From NCBI GenBank assembly GCA_014529385.2, contig CM043958.1, forward strand, positions 87,210,525 to 87,274,524: a DNA stretch of 64,000 nt. The letters are read 5' to 3'. Source of the stretch: Adiantum capillus-veneris (lineage: Eukaryota; Streptophyta; Polypodiopsida; Polypodiales; Pteridaceae). Below are positions 44,590 through 57,134 of the stretch, piece by piece; position 1 is the first letter of the stretch; each line of letters begins with the position of its first letter. The notes below the pieces were generated by a model. That model did not search any database, was not told the origin of the DNA, and saw nothing but the letters and a program-made list of their open reading frames with translations. The position numbers and the translations under genes are program-made.

Positions 44590-46516
44590 AGGAAATACTC
44601 CTTATGGCACGAATTTGAGACTACGTTTCTACTTTCATTCTAATCATCATTCAAATGTTCAACCACAACTTGTAAAGCAAAGACTATGTTGAAGTGAATA
44701 TGAGAAATTTTTAAACAAGTATACTTTATTTACTTGCACTATTTATAGAAAATAACTAAAGTGGCATTTCCATAGAATCCAAGGTAGCGGAAACAAAGAT
44801 TGGGAATAAGTCTAATGTTTTGAGAATATGGGACCTATTAGGGATGTGTTGTATTGGGGACTTGTTGACAGGTCCCCCAATGCATAGGGGTTGCCATGAT
44901 CAAGTTGCATGCTGCATTGTTGGGTCCATCAAGCTAATTTGTCATGTGAGAACTTGTTGTTGGGGCACACTATGGCCAAACCAGACACCAAAAAATTTGA
45001 ATCACATGATTTTTCCAATTTTGAGAACCCTTAAAGGTGCCCGATGCATAATGTCATAAAACGGATTTGTCTCCTGCACCACAAAATAAAATTGGTTTGT
45101 CAAATAGGCCAACATTGCACTATGGCACACAGGTTGCCTTGGGGCTCCTTGGGACTTGGCTAACACCGTGATGCATTTTTGGTACATATCTTGCATGATT
45201 TGGACCTAATTTTCCTTGAAAATAGGACCTCACAGGCAAAAATAATATGTTTGACTCCAAAATGCATCAAATATGCCAATTTTGTGCCATGGTGCATGGG
45301 GAGTCTTCAAACCTTCTTGGGACTTGGCAAACATCCTAGCACTTTTTTTGGTATATATCTTCCCTCATTTTAACATAATTTGCCCCAAAAATTGGACTTT
45401 ACAGCAATCTTCATTCTAAACATTTTACAATCACATGGCATTCCATGTTAATCTTACCCACCTCCACAATTACCATAAGTTACATTTTCTTTCCCTTAGT
45501 ACCTTTGGACTCTACAAAACACCTCTTGGATGCTTCATATCTAAACATCCCTCCACACATCAGAACCCAAATTTAATCTAGTTTTATGCATTCATGTAGT
45601 ATGTATTGTATAGGGAAGTTCCCAAAACTTGATTGTCCCCATGATTTCCCATCATAACACTACTCTTGTACAGAGAAAGCCGATTCTCAAAACTTGATTT
45701 TCCCCATGATTTCCCATTTAACAAGGGGTTTTTCTTTCATTTTGGGAGAAAATGCGTAACTTTCTTGAAATAAGGGTTTTGTAATTACCTTGGAGCATGT
45801 AAGTATATAGTTTTTTCTAGTACCCTTTGAATGTTTTTTCTAGTACCCTTTGAATGCACGTGATATAGGTGATTTCTTATAAGTGACAAACCACTCCGCG
45901 GGGGACAAGAGCATGTAGATGCATACACATATGACAATGGTTTTTGAGCTATCTTCATTTTGTTTGGAATCTATTGGCTAGGTACATGGTGCAACTATCA
46001 TGTCTAAGAGTTAAAAAATTACATGAATTACTAACATTCTAGTACCTAAATTCATGCACCATGGCATCTTGGATAAATATATGAAGGTTGATCGTACACA
46101 TTTTTCATTTTGATGACCTTTGTAAGGAAATGTCATGCAGAGAATTTCTTTGTTTTATATGTTTCCTTGTGATCATTCCAATAGCCACTAAGCATTCCAC
46201 ATTATCAAGGCTTTTGATGCACCTCCTAGAAATCAAACCTAAATGCATAAATGTGTGGAAAAAAAATTTAGAAACAATGCAATCCTGCTAGATGCATCGT
46301 TGCATTTGATTGCAATATAAATATTCAATCTTTACCTTTGCAAAGAGCAAACATTGGAGAATTGTTAAATTTAGGTCAATCCATAATTGTGTCCTATATT
46401 GATGCATTGCATAGGAATCAAGTTTTCCAAGTCATTTCACAAATGGCTCTTCAAAAGGTATAGTATCAGCTCACAATGCCATAAATATGTAGAATCTACT
46501 AAAAGAAAAGATATGA
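44590..46516. other. unassigned DNA with a ~168-bp tandem duplication (about 45070-45415)
   Basis: Two degenerate units share CTTGGGACTTGGC, GGTACATATCTTG/GGTATATATCTTC and AATAGGACCT/AATTGGACTT. No gene was recognised. Confidence 0.6.
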
Positions 46517-46520
46517 TTAA

Positions 46521-47856
46521 CACTAGAATGGTAACCTAACAGGACATAAAAGTGTCCTTTCAGGGTTTTGGGAAAAAATTTCCAAAACCATAGTAGATCC
46601 ACTCATTTGAAAAATCCTTTCATGAGCTTATAGTTCAATAACTACTACATATGGAAAAAATGAGAAACTTGTAATTTTTCTCATCCCTTGGTCACTACAA
46701 GCCTCCAAAGTTGATGGACCAGTGCATTTTGCCCAGAACAACAATTTCTTACGGTTGATTGCATATAAATAAGAGTGGAGATTTTTGTAGGACATGAGAT
46801 AAAATGCCCTGTTAACTTCAATGGGTTGGTGACCAAAACATATGGTTGATTTTACCTCACTAATTTTTTTTTGGGCAAAAAAATAGGTACAAAAAAGTTC
46901 ATTTTTGCCATTCTGCGGACCTATCATCAAAGTTTCTATAGTCACGCTCAATACAGATACTATATACATGTTTTCTCAGTTCCCTTTAAGCCTCTGGATT
47001 CGAAAGGAGCCATGGAGCATGTCAAAAGGATAATGGATCTCTTACAATTGGAACCTTGGGGGCAATGATAAAGTGCTAAATACAGCAAACATGAAAAAAC
47101 TGGGTTTAGCATTATGACCTCTAGAAACCCACAGAAACTAGTCAATATCTAGCCAAGTTTGTAGTCTATGATTAGATATGGTTACTACCTACAAAATACA
47201 GACAATTGGACTAAGAAACTAGCAATATTGAGAAAGTTATACTTGCTACTCTAAAATGTATCGTATTCTTCAGCAATCAAAAAACTCAACCATCATCATG
47301 TACTATGCTATATAGCATATTAGGTCCCCCAAAACTCAAGGAAGATTAGCTTTATGTTATACATTACACTTACACAATCAAAATTGAATTTGGATATCAA
47401 GAAAGCCACCAAAAAAATCATAAAAGTGCTAATTTTGGCCAAAAAACAGGATTATGCAATTCTTATAAATTGGTCATAACTTTCAATTTTAACACTTAGC
47501 TCTCCCTACAAGCATCAAAACATGTTGAGAACTATAAAGGCCTAACCGCTAGCCATCTAAACCTCACAACATGAAGTTTAGAGTGGTATAGTTGCCAAAA
47601 ATTGAAAAAAAGCCAAAAACAAGACCCATTTTTTCACACAGTTTAGGTTCAAAAATGTTGTGCAAGAGTAAGGTTAATGGTGAGATCGATACTCAAAAAA
47701 AAATCCTAAGTTTCTTTCAGCTCATACGGCAACTTTTTGGATATATAGCACCTAGAAATTAATTTTCATACTCTTCAAATAATTCAAGCAAAACGGTCAC
47801 TTAACAGGACACAAAAGTGTCCAAGGACATAAAAGTGTTCGATTACCATTCTAGTG
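46521..47856. mobile_element. piggyBac-like non-autonomous element
   Basis: The ends are a perfect 14-bp inverted repeat, CACTAGAATGGTAA. The left flank is TTAA (46517-46520) and the right flank TCAA (47857-47860), one change from a TTAA duplication. Subterminal copies of AGGACATAAAAGTGTCCT (46541 left; two related copies near 47806-47841) act as inner inverted repeats. At 1336 bp it cannot hold a full transposase and no transposase motif was seen. piggyBac is named from the TTAA plus C(C/A)CTAGA-like ends. Confidence 0.65.
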
Positions 47857-47860
47857 TCAA

Positions 47861-50800
47861 TAGAAAATACTCCTAATTTTGAAAGGAAAAAAAAGCTTCA
47901 ATAACTCAATCATGGAAAAATACATCAACCACACACAGTTTGTAGAGAGTGGAACTCAATTTAAGATTTTTAGTCAACATTGAAGTTGGGTGACCTTTGA
48001 AAATCCTTTCACGCATCCCTTGCATTCTGTTACATTGTCACAAGATAGAAGAAGACGCTATAGATTAAAAATGATGTTTGGTAGGCTATTTTACAAAAAG
48101 GAGATGTCAATGCATTGTAGAGAGAGAGTGAGGATCTTCACTTGGTCAAAAATGCCCCATTAGGAAGAGAATGGGGTCTAAGAGGGCGTCTTTATCTGGT
48201 ATTTTAAGGAAATAGTTATAACTCAATAATGTGCACTCTTAGCGCCACGAAGGAGAGAAAGAGTATGCTTCAAAAACTTTTGGAGGAAAAGAAAGAAGGA
48301 GAGCAGAGAGAGAGGGGAAAATTGTAGCCACTTTTTGAGGGAAGAGTAACTCCAACTTGATCTAGTAAAATCCACATATGCTCTTCAGGAAAATAGGGAA
48401 AATTAATTTTATATAGGCTTCATTGGCTTATTAGGGAGTCGTCCAAAACAAAATCGATTTTGAAATCAGACATTCTATGTGCAAGTTATGTTACTTCTAT
48501 GTTTTATATCTTAAGGAATAAAAAGAAGGTTTTAAAGGCCTTACTTTTGGGAAAATGGGGCTTATTTTGCCTCTTGGATATCCGATAGAAAAAGACTCCA
48601 AAAAGAGAGACGAATGTGAACTAATAGCTAAAAACAGAGATCGGCCATTGTTGACTACGCATAAAGTAGTGACGGCGTAGGAGACTTTGCAGTCGAGAAT
48701 AGTGATATGCAAGGAAAGGATTCAAAATTTCTATGAAAAAATGAGAGCAAGCCATCCCAACACTTCCCCCCTTCACCTCCCCCCTCCTTGACTCCCTCCA
48801 AGGCGATCGACCCAGGCATAATCCTTGGCGTACTTGGAGATCAGGCTACCAAGGCTTTGTTAATGCCATTGGCTGCATGTGTGAGGGACAACCATTTAAT
48901 TACCAAGATTCAAAACTTCTCAAGAGGTCGCCCATCCCAAGACTCTTCGTCTTAAGCACATGGTAAGTTACCATTGAATTGAACCTCCTTGTTGTTTATA
49001 TCCTCAAAAGAAGATGGGGTTAAGCTTGAGTCTTCTATCTACCTAAGCTAAACCATGTAAAAAATAAGCACATCTAGGATTAGCTAAGCACGCATATATG
49101 TGGGTTTGTTGTGGTGGGTGCATGCACCAGTAATTAGATAGTAGAATCCATTGTTTTTGTGTGATTTTATTTATCTCAATCGCCTTTCATGTTGCTATTA
49201 TTCCTCTTTCAATACCCTCTTTCCGATCACTTGGGTGTGGAGTGTGAAGCATGAATTGTGTCCTACATAAGGTTGTGTGGTCGATAGGAAGTGTTCCTAG
49301 ATAAATGGATGCATATAGCTCACACTAGAGTCATATTCTTAAATAATTTATGAATGGTTTATATATAACTCCTTGTTGTAACTAACAACCATTTGGTTTT
49401 GATTGATTTCGCTATTACACCCTTTTATCTTCTCCATTAGGGAAAATTTGGACTCTCAAAGGGGCCCTATAAGAAGGTTTGACCTTGGCTCTCTTGTCCA
49501 AAGTGGGCAACCCGGTGAAGTACATAAACGCTTTGTCAAAACCCTATCAACCAGCATATCATCAGAAAGATGTTAGAAAGTAGGTTCTAGATCTCCAAAG
49601 TCCAAAAAATTTGGAGTTGATTTGTAGAAATTATGGCCTCCCCCATTGAAGCTAAAATGTGGGGAGAGATTCCATTTATAAGACGGAGTTGTCACATCAA
49701 AAAATAGAATCTTCTAGAATATAAGGAATCTGATGGCATGCTATATATCAATGGATAAATCTTGATGAGTACATTCTAAATCCAAAAGGACCGACAATTT
49801 TTAATTTCATTTGTAAAAAAATTTATTGTGTGTCCATTTTAGACAAGAGGGAGAAAGTCAAAGTCCTTATAGGGTCCATTTGAAAGTCCAAAATTTCCCT
49901 AAAGTTGTGTACTATGTGAGATATGGCACCACTAAGAAAGAGAAATCAAAGCTCCAATGTCATGCCTAAACCTTCAATGAATCCTCAATCAATGGCACCG
50001 AAGAATGAGGTTTTTGGAGGCCATCCTCGGTCTCATAAGGTGTTGTTGCATCCGCTCCTAATTTGGTTAGTCAATTTCCAATTTATGTCTTGCTCATTCA
50101 TAAGTTGACCTTAGTACGAGAAGCTTAGGATGTCCTAAACTGACCAAGAATGTGATTATCATCACAAGAGACAAGCATGTGTTTTCATTAATTAAGTTGA
50201 AAGAACTGTTGGGCAACAGAGTTAATGTTTGGCAAAAGAATTATTTGATCTAGGGTGAACTTGTTTGATCACTATGTAAAGGTATCCAAAGAAAAGGAAG
50301 TTATTGATATGGCATGGTCTTGCCAAATGGAGCTTGCGATTATCAAGGAAATACCATAATTACCAGAGAATAAGTTGGGGCTAGTAGCACTTGCATCTTA
50401 CGATGAGCGAGTATCCTTGGTGAGTAGCAATAGGGAAATTTTTTATTACCATCTTCGCAGTTAGCGAATAAGAAAGCCTTTGCAAAGGCTCTGGTGGTTA
50501 GAGAAAGTTTGTGGGTAGTGGCAAACTCATAAAATTGGATAAATGGATAAATCTTTCTGTTAAAATGTAGGAATGTTTTCATTAGACCTTGATTGAGAAA
50601 GAATAGTTTTGGTGATGTTTGAAGAGCTATATGAAAGAACCCATACTCATAATCATTGCAGGAGCCTTGATTGTACGTGTAAAACAATGTGGTTTTAATT
50701 AAAGAACATGAGGGATGGGTGAGTGTGGTGTGAAAAGTGAGAGACTAGTATCCAAATGAAACTATGTCTATGGATGGGTGGACCCAATTAGGTGGGTTCT

Positions 50801-51240
50801 TTTCACAAGTCTACTTATTAGTTAATTATAAGTCTCATATCACATCTAGGAATTTTTGAATGGTAGTCATGCCTCTCAAACATGGGGAGAAAAGTGTCCT
50901 TTATAAATTCTAGGTTTGTAAATGAGATTCGATTTTTGGGATATCAAAACTAGCTCCCATTATATATATCCTTTCATTTATCGACCAAGCTTGTGGTGTA
51001 TGACCCTTACATACATGACCACAAAGGATAGAAGACTTCATCTCTTCTACTGCTTGTATCTTCTTTAAATTGGAGCAAGGTGTCAACAATGGAGCTTGAG
51101 AATAAAGGAAGGCCAACTATCAAGCCATCCCAATAACAAGGTTGGGCACCTTACAATTGAAAGCACCCAAATATAGCATTTTTAGCTAAAATGACCAAGA
51201 CATTTAGCCGTTCTCCACCAAAATAGGACCATAAAAGCTC
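47861..51240. other. unassigned intergenic DNA
   Basis: AT-rich sequence with short GA-rich patches (48120-48330). Possible degraded retroelement text near 48800 (DQATKALLMPLAACVRDNHL) and 50160-50340 could not be assigned to a family. No splice-supported gene. Confidence 0.4.
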
Positions 51241-54231
51241 AAAGTAGAGGTGACAGGAATGCCATAATATTGGGGTATTCCTTAATCCTTAGATTACCAA
51301 ACAACCCTTTCCTAGCCATTTTTGGCCCGAATGGGGTCCAAAACTTCCATCTAGGACAAACTCTCAAGACATTTGACCACCTACTATTGTGACTTATTGT
51401 GTGCAAAAAACATTGAAAAGTTAAATTTCCTAGAAAACTCTTGCAAATATTTACAAGCTTAACACTTCCTACCATACTTTCTTCTAATTATAACCAACTA
51501 GAATGCTAATATTAACCATAATCCAACTTAAACCTACCTGTTATGGTATGATAAATCCAAACTTGAGGATTTTGGAGCCTCTCTCAACTCTATAATGATG
51601 ATTTAGTGAAATACCTAATCTTAAATAAATGTGAATATGGAATTTGAATGCAAGAAATGCCACAAGCACAAACAATGGTGGTCTACACGGTTAAGTTATT
51701 CTACCCACTTGGCCGGAAATAGTGCCAAAAGAAGGTTGTCGTATAGTGCTCATCACAAACTACTAAATATTAAATTACGTATATCAAGTACTCATTTCCT
51801 CAACAACTCCACCAAAGGTAGGCTGCATTGTGCTTGTTGTAGAGTTATGTAGTGAACTTGAAAGAAGAATATCTAGAGCTATAACTACACTGATGACATC
51901 AAGAGTTTCAACATGCCTATGAATGCAAGGTCAAACTTTCCATCGGGGCCTCACTTATGATCCCTTCAAATACCTGCCAATGCTTATCTCCCATCATATT
52001 CAAACTACTTGTTTTTTGTGTGGTTAATGAAACTCAATCTAGGCAACAAGGGAGGTTTGTAGCATCTCCTTGAATGGCCAAGGAGCCAAGAACAAGCCCA
52101 ATGCATCCTTCTTACTTCGTTCATCCCAAGTCTAATATTAAAAACAACCTAAAAGAACAAGAGATAATGCAAATGGATCAAGCTCACTAATTAGCACAAC
52201 ATCGACAAGAAAACCATAAGCAAGACACATTTAACACTTCAATGAGAGAAACACATTGATTTATTCCTAGGAGCTTGTGGGAGCCAGCAATTACCAAAAA
52301 TTATAGTAGGGAGAAGGTGATGGGAGCTATGGAGGCCCCTTGATGCTCACAAAGGCTCTTGGCTCAAACCATGCACTTGCTCTTAGAACGTTGCAACCTC
52401 CAAAAGAATAAAACTTTGCCTCTTATCATGATGGGCTTACAAAATTAGGTTTCACATTCAACTGGACAAAGCTAGTTCATTATAGTCTTGTCTTTCCAAG
52501 GGCTTTTGGCTTTATGAGCATGTAAAAATTACAATCTCATCTTTCGAAGGTCTTTTGGCTTTTGAACCATACACCATGGCTTCCTAAAAAAACTTGAGGG
52601 TTTTATTACACAATTAAAAAATAAGCAGAGTTTCCATTGCTTCAATCAAGTTGGAAAAATAGTGGCTTTCGGGAAAGATGTATTAAACAATTGGGTGATT
52701 CTATCCCACCATTGTGTCCCCTTGAGTCCTTTTCAATTCTATTGAGTGCTTTACAGAGCTTTATCCTTTAGATTAGGCCTTTTTATAGCTTTGGAATCCA
52801 TGCCTTTCCTTTAAAAATGCACTTGTGGATGCACTTTTAGTACTCATATCATAGCACTAAGTGGAGGTTTACATAGAAGGTTAGAGTCATAGGACATGGT
52901 CCAGCTTGAAGAAACTTTTGGCATGAGATAATGAAGTGATTGGGTGTATTAAAATTTCATATAATATACCCAAATTTTTAGTTTACACCACTCTTAAATT
53001 CACCAATGTTTAGGAGATAAAACTACCTCAAACCACTTGCTATCAATATCTTGATTAATAGACCTTTTTCCCATAATCAAACAAAAATTAAGAAGTTACC
53101 AGTGGATGAAGGCAGATCCAAGAATTCATGATAAAGGACATTAAAAAGTCAAAGATGATTTACCATGATGAAAATCTACCATTGACTTTCAGGCTTTAGT
53201 TATGATAGCTACTTGTGTGTTGTAATAGCATATAGTTAAACCCTTATTCTATAGAAAGGTTAGTACATAAATGATCATGTTTTAAATGTGAAAGTTGTAC
53301 ATCTACTAGGAGTTATTGATTTCTTGTATAGAGTTGAGGATAGGACCTCTAAAATAAATGATGCTTCATCGATAAGCATGAAGTATTGTCCAATAATAAA
53401 GACACAAATTGCAACCACCATAATGCTTACTAGTCACATGCAGGAAAAGACAAAGACTTCATTGGGATGCATAATATGACCAAAAGCTTGCTGCACAAAG
53501 GTAGGGAGGGAAGGTTCAGTACATGTCAATGCTTTACCCTTCTGGAGGACAATGATAGCCAACCCTATCTATGTGTACCTGCCAAAGGAACACCCATAAC
53601 ACACATGCTTCATTCTGTAAAAGGATGTTGGCAACTTCAAGACTTACATTTTTTCTACACTTTAAATGTAAAAAGGTCTAGAAATATGTAAATTTTTTAC
53701 CTTGATAGTTTCGATTTGAGGTTTGAGCATGTGCTAGGTAGGGATCTCTCTTTTCTTTTTGCTTTTCTTTACTCATCGAGTCGAGGAAGGAGGTAGGGAG
53801 AGCTCTATACATATCCATGTATTTACAGTTGTACATTGTTGTACACTACAACCCCAAGCTGCCATATTGTGGCCACAAGGTGCCATACTGTGGCCACGCT
53901 TGGGTCCCTTTATTTTCTATCATGGTTTTTACTAGGCTTGGTATAGAGTTGTTGGTTATATTGTTGTAAGGCTTGTAGGTTATATTGTTGTCCTTACGGT
54001 ACAACATTGCAAGTAGAAAAAATAGTTGTGGTGGGTAGAGTAGAGAGCACTAGGAAATGCCAACGCCTACAAGGAAGTGCGCAATCCCTGAATTCACACG
54101 ACCCAATCTTCCTTCTGGGAAGAATTAAAAATTGGGCAGAAACGTCTTACTGCATTCTATAGTTTGTAGAGGCAGATACTCAGGTAGTAAAACGCATGCA
54201 CGTAGCCACCATTTGGATGTGGGTGTGTGGG

Positions 54232-54232
<1 letters not shown>
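51241..54232. other. unassigned intergenic DNA
   Basis: No domain, terminal repeat or long frame was found. Near 53844-53905 there is CACTACAACCCCAAGC with a TGCCATA(T/C)TGTGGCCAC doublet ending GCTTGGG, a small palindromic structure. Confidence 0.4.

Positions 54233-54270
<38 letters not shown>
54233..54270. repeat. GA microsatellite
   Basis: Pure GA run after GTGTGGGGG. Confidence 0.95.
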
Positions 54271-54273
<3 letters not shown>

Positions 54274-54587
54274 TGTAGTCTACAGTGCATAGAGAGAGCG
54301 AGCACTTTGCTATCGCTTATCCATGGCCACCGCTTTGGATGGCCTATTGCGTGCAGCTGGCTGCAATGGAGGCAAGGGGGCGCGGTCCTCGTTTGCGTGC
54401 GCAGCGTGCCAAATTTATACGCTTGTATGTATTGGCCGATCCAAGAAATTTTTTTTTGTCGTCGATGGTGTGTCACAGTAGTTACTTCCAAAAGTACACC
54501 GTCCACTTTTTGCATGCCCATCTGAATTCTTTTTTTCTTTTTTCTTTTTTTAAACCATGAAAAGCTTTGGGAATGTATTAGATAAGA

Positions 54588-55103
54588 AACAAGGTTACAA
54601 AATTTTGGGGGAGATTACAAAACCCGGTCTCGGAAGAAGCAGTGGCATATGACGCCCTCCCGGTCCGGATCTATATGGGAGTCATCAAGCTACTGCATAA
54701 AAAAGGGTCCAAAGATAATCTCTCTAACTGGAGGCCACTAACTATGCTCAATGCGGCATACAAAGTCCTCGCTAAAGCAATAGCAATCAGGATAATGCGA
54801 GCTCTTGCTGAATGGATATAAAAAACAAGGTTACAAAATTCTGGGGGAGATTACATCGGGTCGGTCTGGGAAGAAGCAGTGGCATATGACGTCCTCCCGG
54901 TCCGGATCTATATGGGAGTCATCAAGCTACTGCATAAAAAGGGTCCAAAGAAGATCTCTCTAACTGTAGGCCACTAACTATGCTCAATGCGGCATACAAA
55001 GTCTTCGCTAAAGCAATAACAATCAGGATAACGCCAGCTCTTGCTGAATGGATTTCGTCCGAGCAAAAGGGCTTCATCAAAGGCAGAAGAATCCTCATCT
55101 GAA
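54588..55103 (+). pseudogene. LINE reverse-transcriptase fragment, tandemly duplicated
   Basis: Copy 1 (54588-54823) encodes VAYDALPVRIYMGVIKLLHK, then SNWRPLTMLNAAYKVLAKAI. Copy 2 (54824-55103) repeats it and extends into SSEQKGFIKGRRIL (read across frames). LxHKKG, NWRPLTxLN and KGFxxGR are conserved RT blocks of L1-type plant LINEs. The period is 236 bp. Copy 2 has a 2-nt loss after AAAAAGGGTCCAAAG and other changes, so neither is functional. Confidence 0.85.
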
Positions 55104-55224
55104 TTCATTTTTTTGTGTGCTACATTTGCATTAAGCATCTCTCCCTATGAGTGCTCTAAAAACCTAAACATGGATTTTTCTTTTGAGGCAATTGGCTATT
55201 TTCTAGTGAGGAATGGCATCTACT

Positions 55225-55505
55225 CTTCTTGGAAATGGTCTTTGAGAAATGCAAGGAGAAGAGTATTTGCTTGAAAGTTGAGCCTAATCAAGTCAATATT
55301 CATGGTATGGAAGGGCCAACTCTTAGGACATATTGTTTCTTGGAAATTGGAATGGTATTGAGATGGTTAATGATAAGATTAAGTGTGTTCAACAAGTCAG
55401 AGCTTTAAAAAATGTATTTGAACTGAGTTCTTTTTTTTGGATATATGAATTTTTATCAAAGGTTTATTTATATGTTTGCAACAAAAGCACTTTCCTTATA
55501 TGAAG
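55225..55505 (+). pseudogene. Ty3/gypsy reverse-transcriptase C-terminal fragment
   Basis: Across three frames one can read VFEKCKEKSI, GPLLGHIVS-like text, then MVNDKIKCVQQVRALKNVFE and FGYMNFYQRFIYMF. This follows the gypsy order of thumb, LGHIVS, and the FLGxxNYYRRFI connection block. Frameshifts lie in a T-homopolymer near 55435 and elsewhere. Confidence 0.65.
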
Positions 55506-56217
55506 TTAACCAAGAAATGTGTTGCGAGAGCGAATCACACCACCCATAAAGTGCATGCAACACAACCTAGATCAACATAATGTCAATCGAGGACACAGAT
55601 GACACGATAGGCACACGAAGGAAATCTCTTTAGCTTGTTTGGCTGAGACCATCCTACACATCCAACACTCTAGAAGGCCAAGTAAACCACAATCTAGAGT
55701 CTAACTGCTCTCAACTACACCACCCAATCCACATACACACAAACGGAAGGAAACTTGCTAAACCATGCTAGAATCGTACGAAACGTAAGGAACACTAGTC
55801 CCTTACTAGGATACACCTGTCCCAAAGCCTCTACACCCAAAACCCTAGCTCTAAACCCATCTGCGAAATACGCGTATAAAGACAGAGCCGGATTTTGAAA
55901 GTGCCCAAAACTAAAATCTATGAGTATCTATGCGTATCTTATGTTGCCACGATGATTCTAATGACTACTTGCACGCAGAAAACAGACATCATTTGATATA
56001 CTTATAGCCGCAAATAGCTCGTAGATGCGCTTACGTGTATGCTCCATTCCATGAGGAATGCTTGGCGTTTTCATGTAGCTCTTGCCGAGGCTAGCAGATG
56101 GTGCAGTCGAATCTACAATGTGATGAACGAGCAGGGAGTAGCGCCAGGATGAAGCTCATGCTCTCTCTCTTCCTCTCTCACACACAGTAAACGGCAACCC
56201 TTAACTTATGATTATGA
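55506..56217 (-). other. flank of the CACTA insertion, possibly the rest of a minus-strand LTR
   Basis: No coding sequence. TGA at 56215-56217 is the left target-site duplication. If the LTR that starts at 63436 continues past the insertion, its remainder lies here. Confidence 0.35.
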
Positions 56218-56335
56218 CACTACAAGAGGCTATTCATATTAGCGACGCTCACACAGTGACGCTCAAAAAAAAAATTCCTGGTGTCGCTATGAGCGTCGCA
56301 AATTTGCGACGCTCATAGCGACGCCAGCTGGGCTA
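56218..56335 (+). repeat. 5' subterminal repeats with a 50-bp palindrome (56278-56327)
   Basis: Several AGCGACGCTC and GTGTCGCTATGAGCGTCG units. Two of them meet head to head to form 25-bp arms with one T-G mismatch and no loop, centred on AAATTT. Confidence 0.9.
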
Positions 56336-56412
56336 AAAAAATAACAGAGAGCGCCCAAAAACTCAGATCTCAGATCTGAGTTTTTCGGCGCCCTCAATCA
56401 AGAGCAGGTAAC

Positions 56413-56413
56413 G

Positions 56414-56476
<63 letters not shown>

Positions 56477-56479
56477 CTC

Positions 56480-56510
<31 letters not shown>

Positions 56511-56572
56511 AGAGGAAGGAGAGCCAGGTATGCTCCTTCCCTCTCCTCACTCTCATGTTCCCTTCCCCTCTT

Positions 56573-56625
<53 letters not shown>

Positions 56626-56632
56626 TAGTGTT

Positions 56633-56668
<36 letters not shown>

Positions 56669-56670
56669 TA
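56413..56670. repeat. CT, CA and GA microsatellites
   Basis: CT run 56413-56472, CA near 56480-56505, CT then CA near 56580-56625, GA 56636-56662. Confidence 0.95.
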
Positions 56671-56712
56671 CAAATATAAACAAAAACGCACACATACATA
56701 CATAAACAAAGA

Positions 56713-56940
56713 ATGCACACACACATTGAGAGAGGAAAAGAGAGAGAGAGCATGCATAAACAAAAAACGCACACATTGAGAGAGGAAAAGAGAGAGAGAA
56801 CATGCATAAACAAAAAACGCACACATTGAGAGAGGAAAAGAGAGAGAGAACATGCATAAACAAAAAACGCACACATTGAGAGAGGAAAAGAGAGAGAAAA
56901 CATGCATAAACAAAAAAACGCACACACATTGAGAGAGAAA
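56713..56940. repeat. 50-bp minisatellite, 4-5 copies
   Basis: ACACATTGAGAGAGGAAAAG recurs at 56721, 56771, 56821 and 56871, with a shortened unit near 56923. Overlapping minus-strand Cys/Phe/Leu-rich ORFs are by-products. Confidence 0.95.
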
Positions 56941-57134
56941 GAGAGAGAAACTAATTTAACGTCGTAGGAAACTAATTAAAATTAAAAGACCTAAAGATCT
57001 AGCCGACGAGGAGTTGAACTCAAGACCTATTATTCAAGAGGGAAATGGCATAACCAATCTATCATACTTGGCATGGGTGATAGAAAGTTTATACCATTTA
57101 TCTCTTTTTATTGGCACACACATCCACACACGCG

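Noticed and set aside
46628-46969. 113-codon minus-strand ORF as a piggyBac transposase piece
   Set aside because: No transposase motif could be recognised and the element is too short.
53844-53905. CACTACAACCCC as another CACTA terminus
   Set aside because: No subterminal CGACG-type array follows and no CACTA gene is adjacent.
56398-56929. Cys/Phe-rich minus-strand ORFs of up to 175 codons
   Set aside because: Produced by the 50-bp minisatellite and CT/CA runs.
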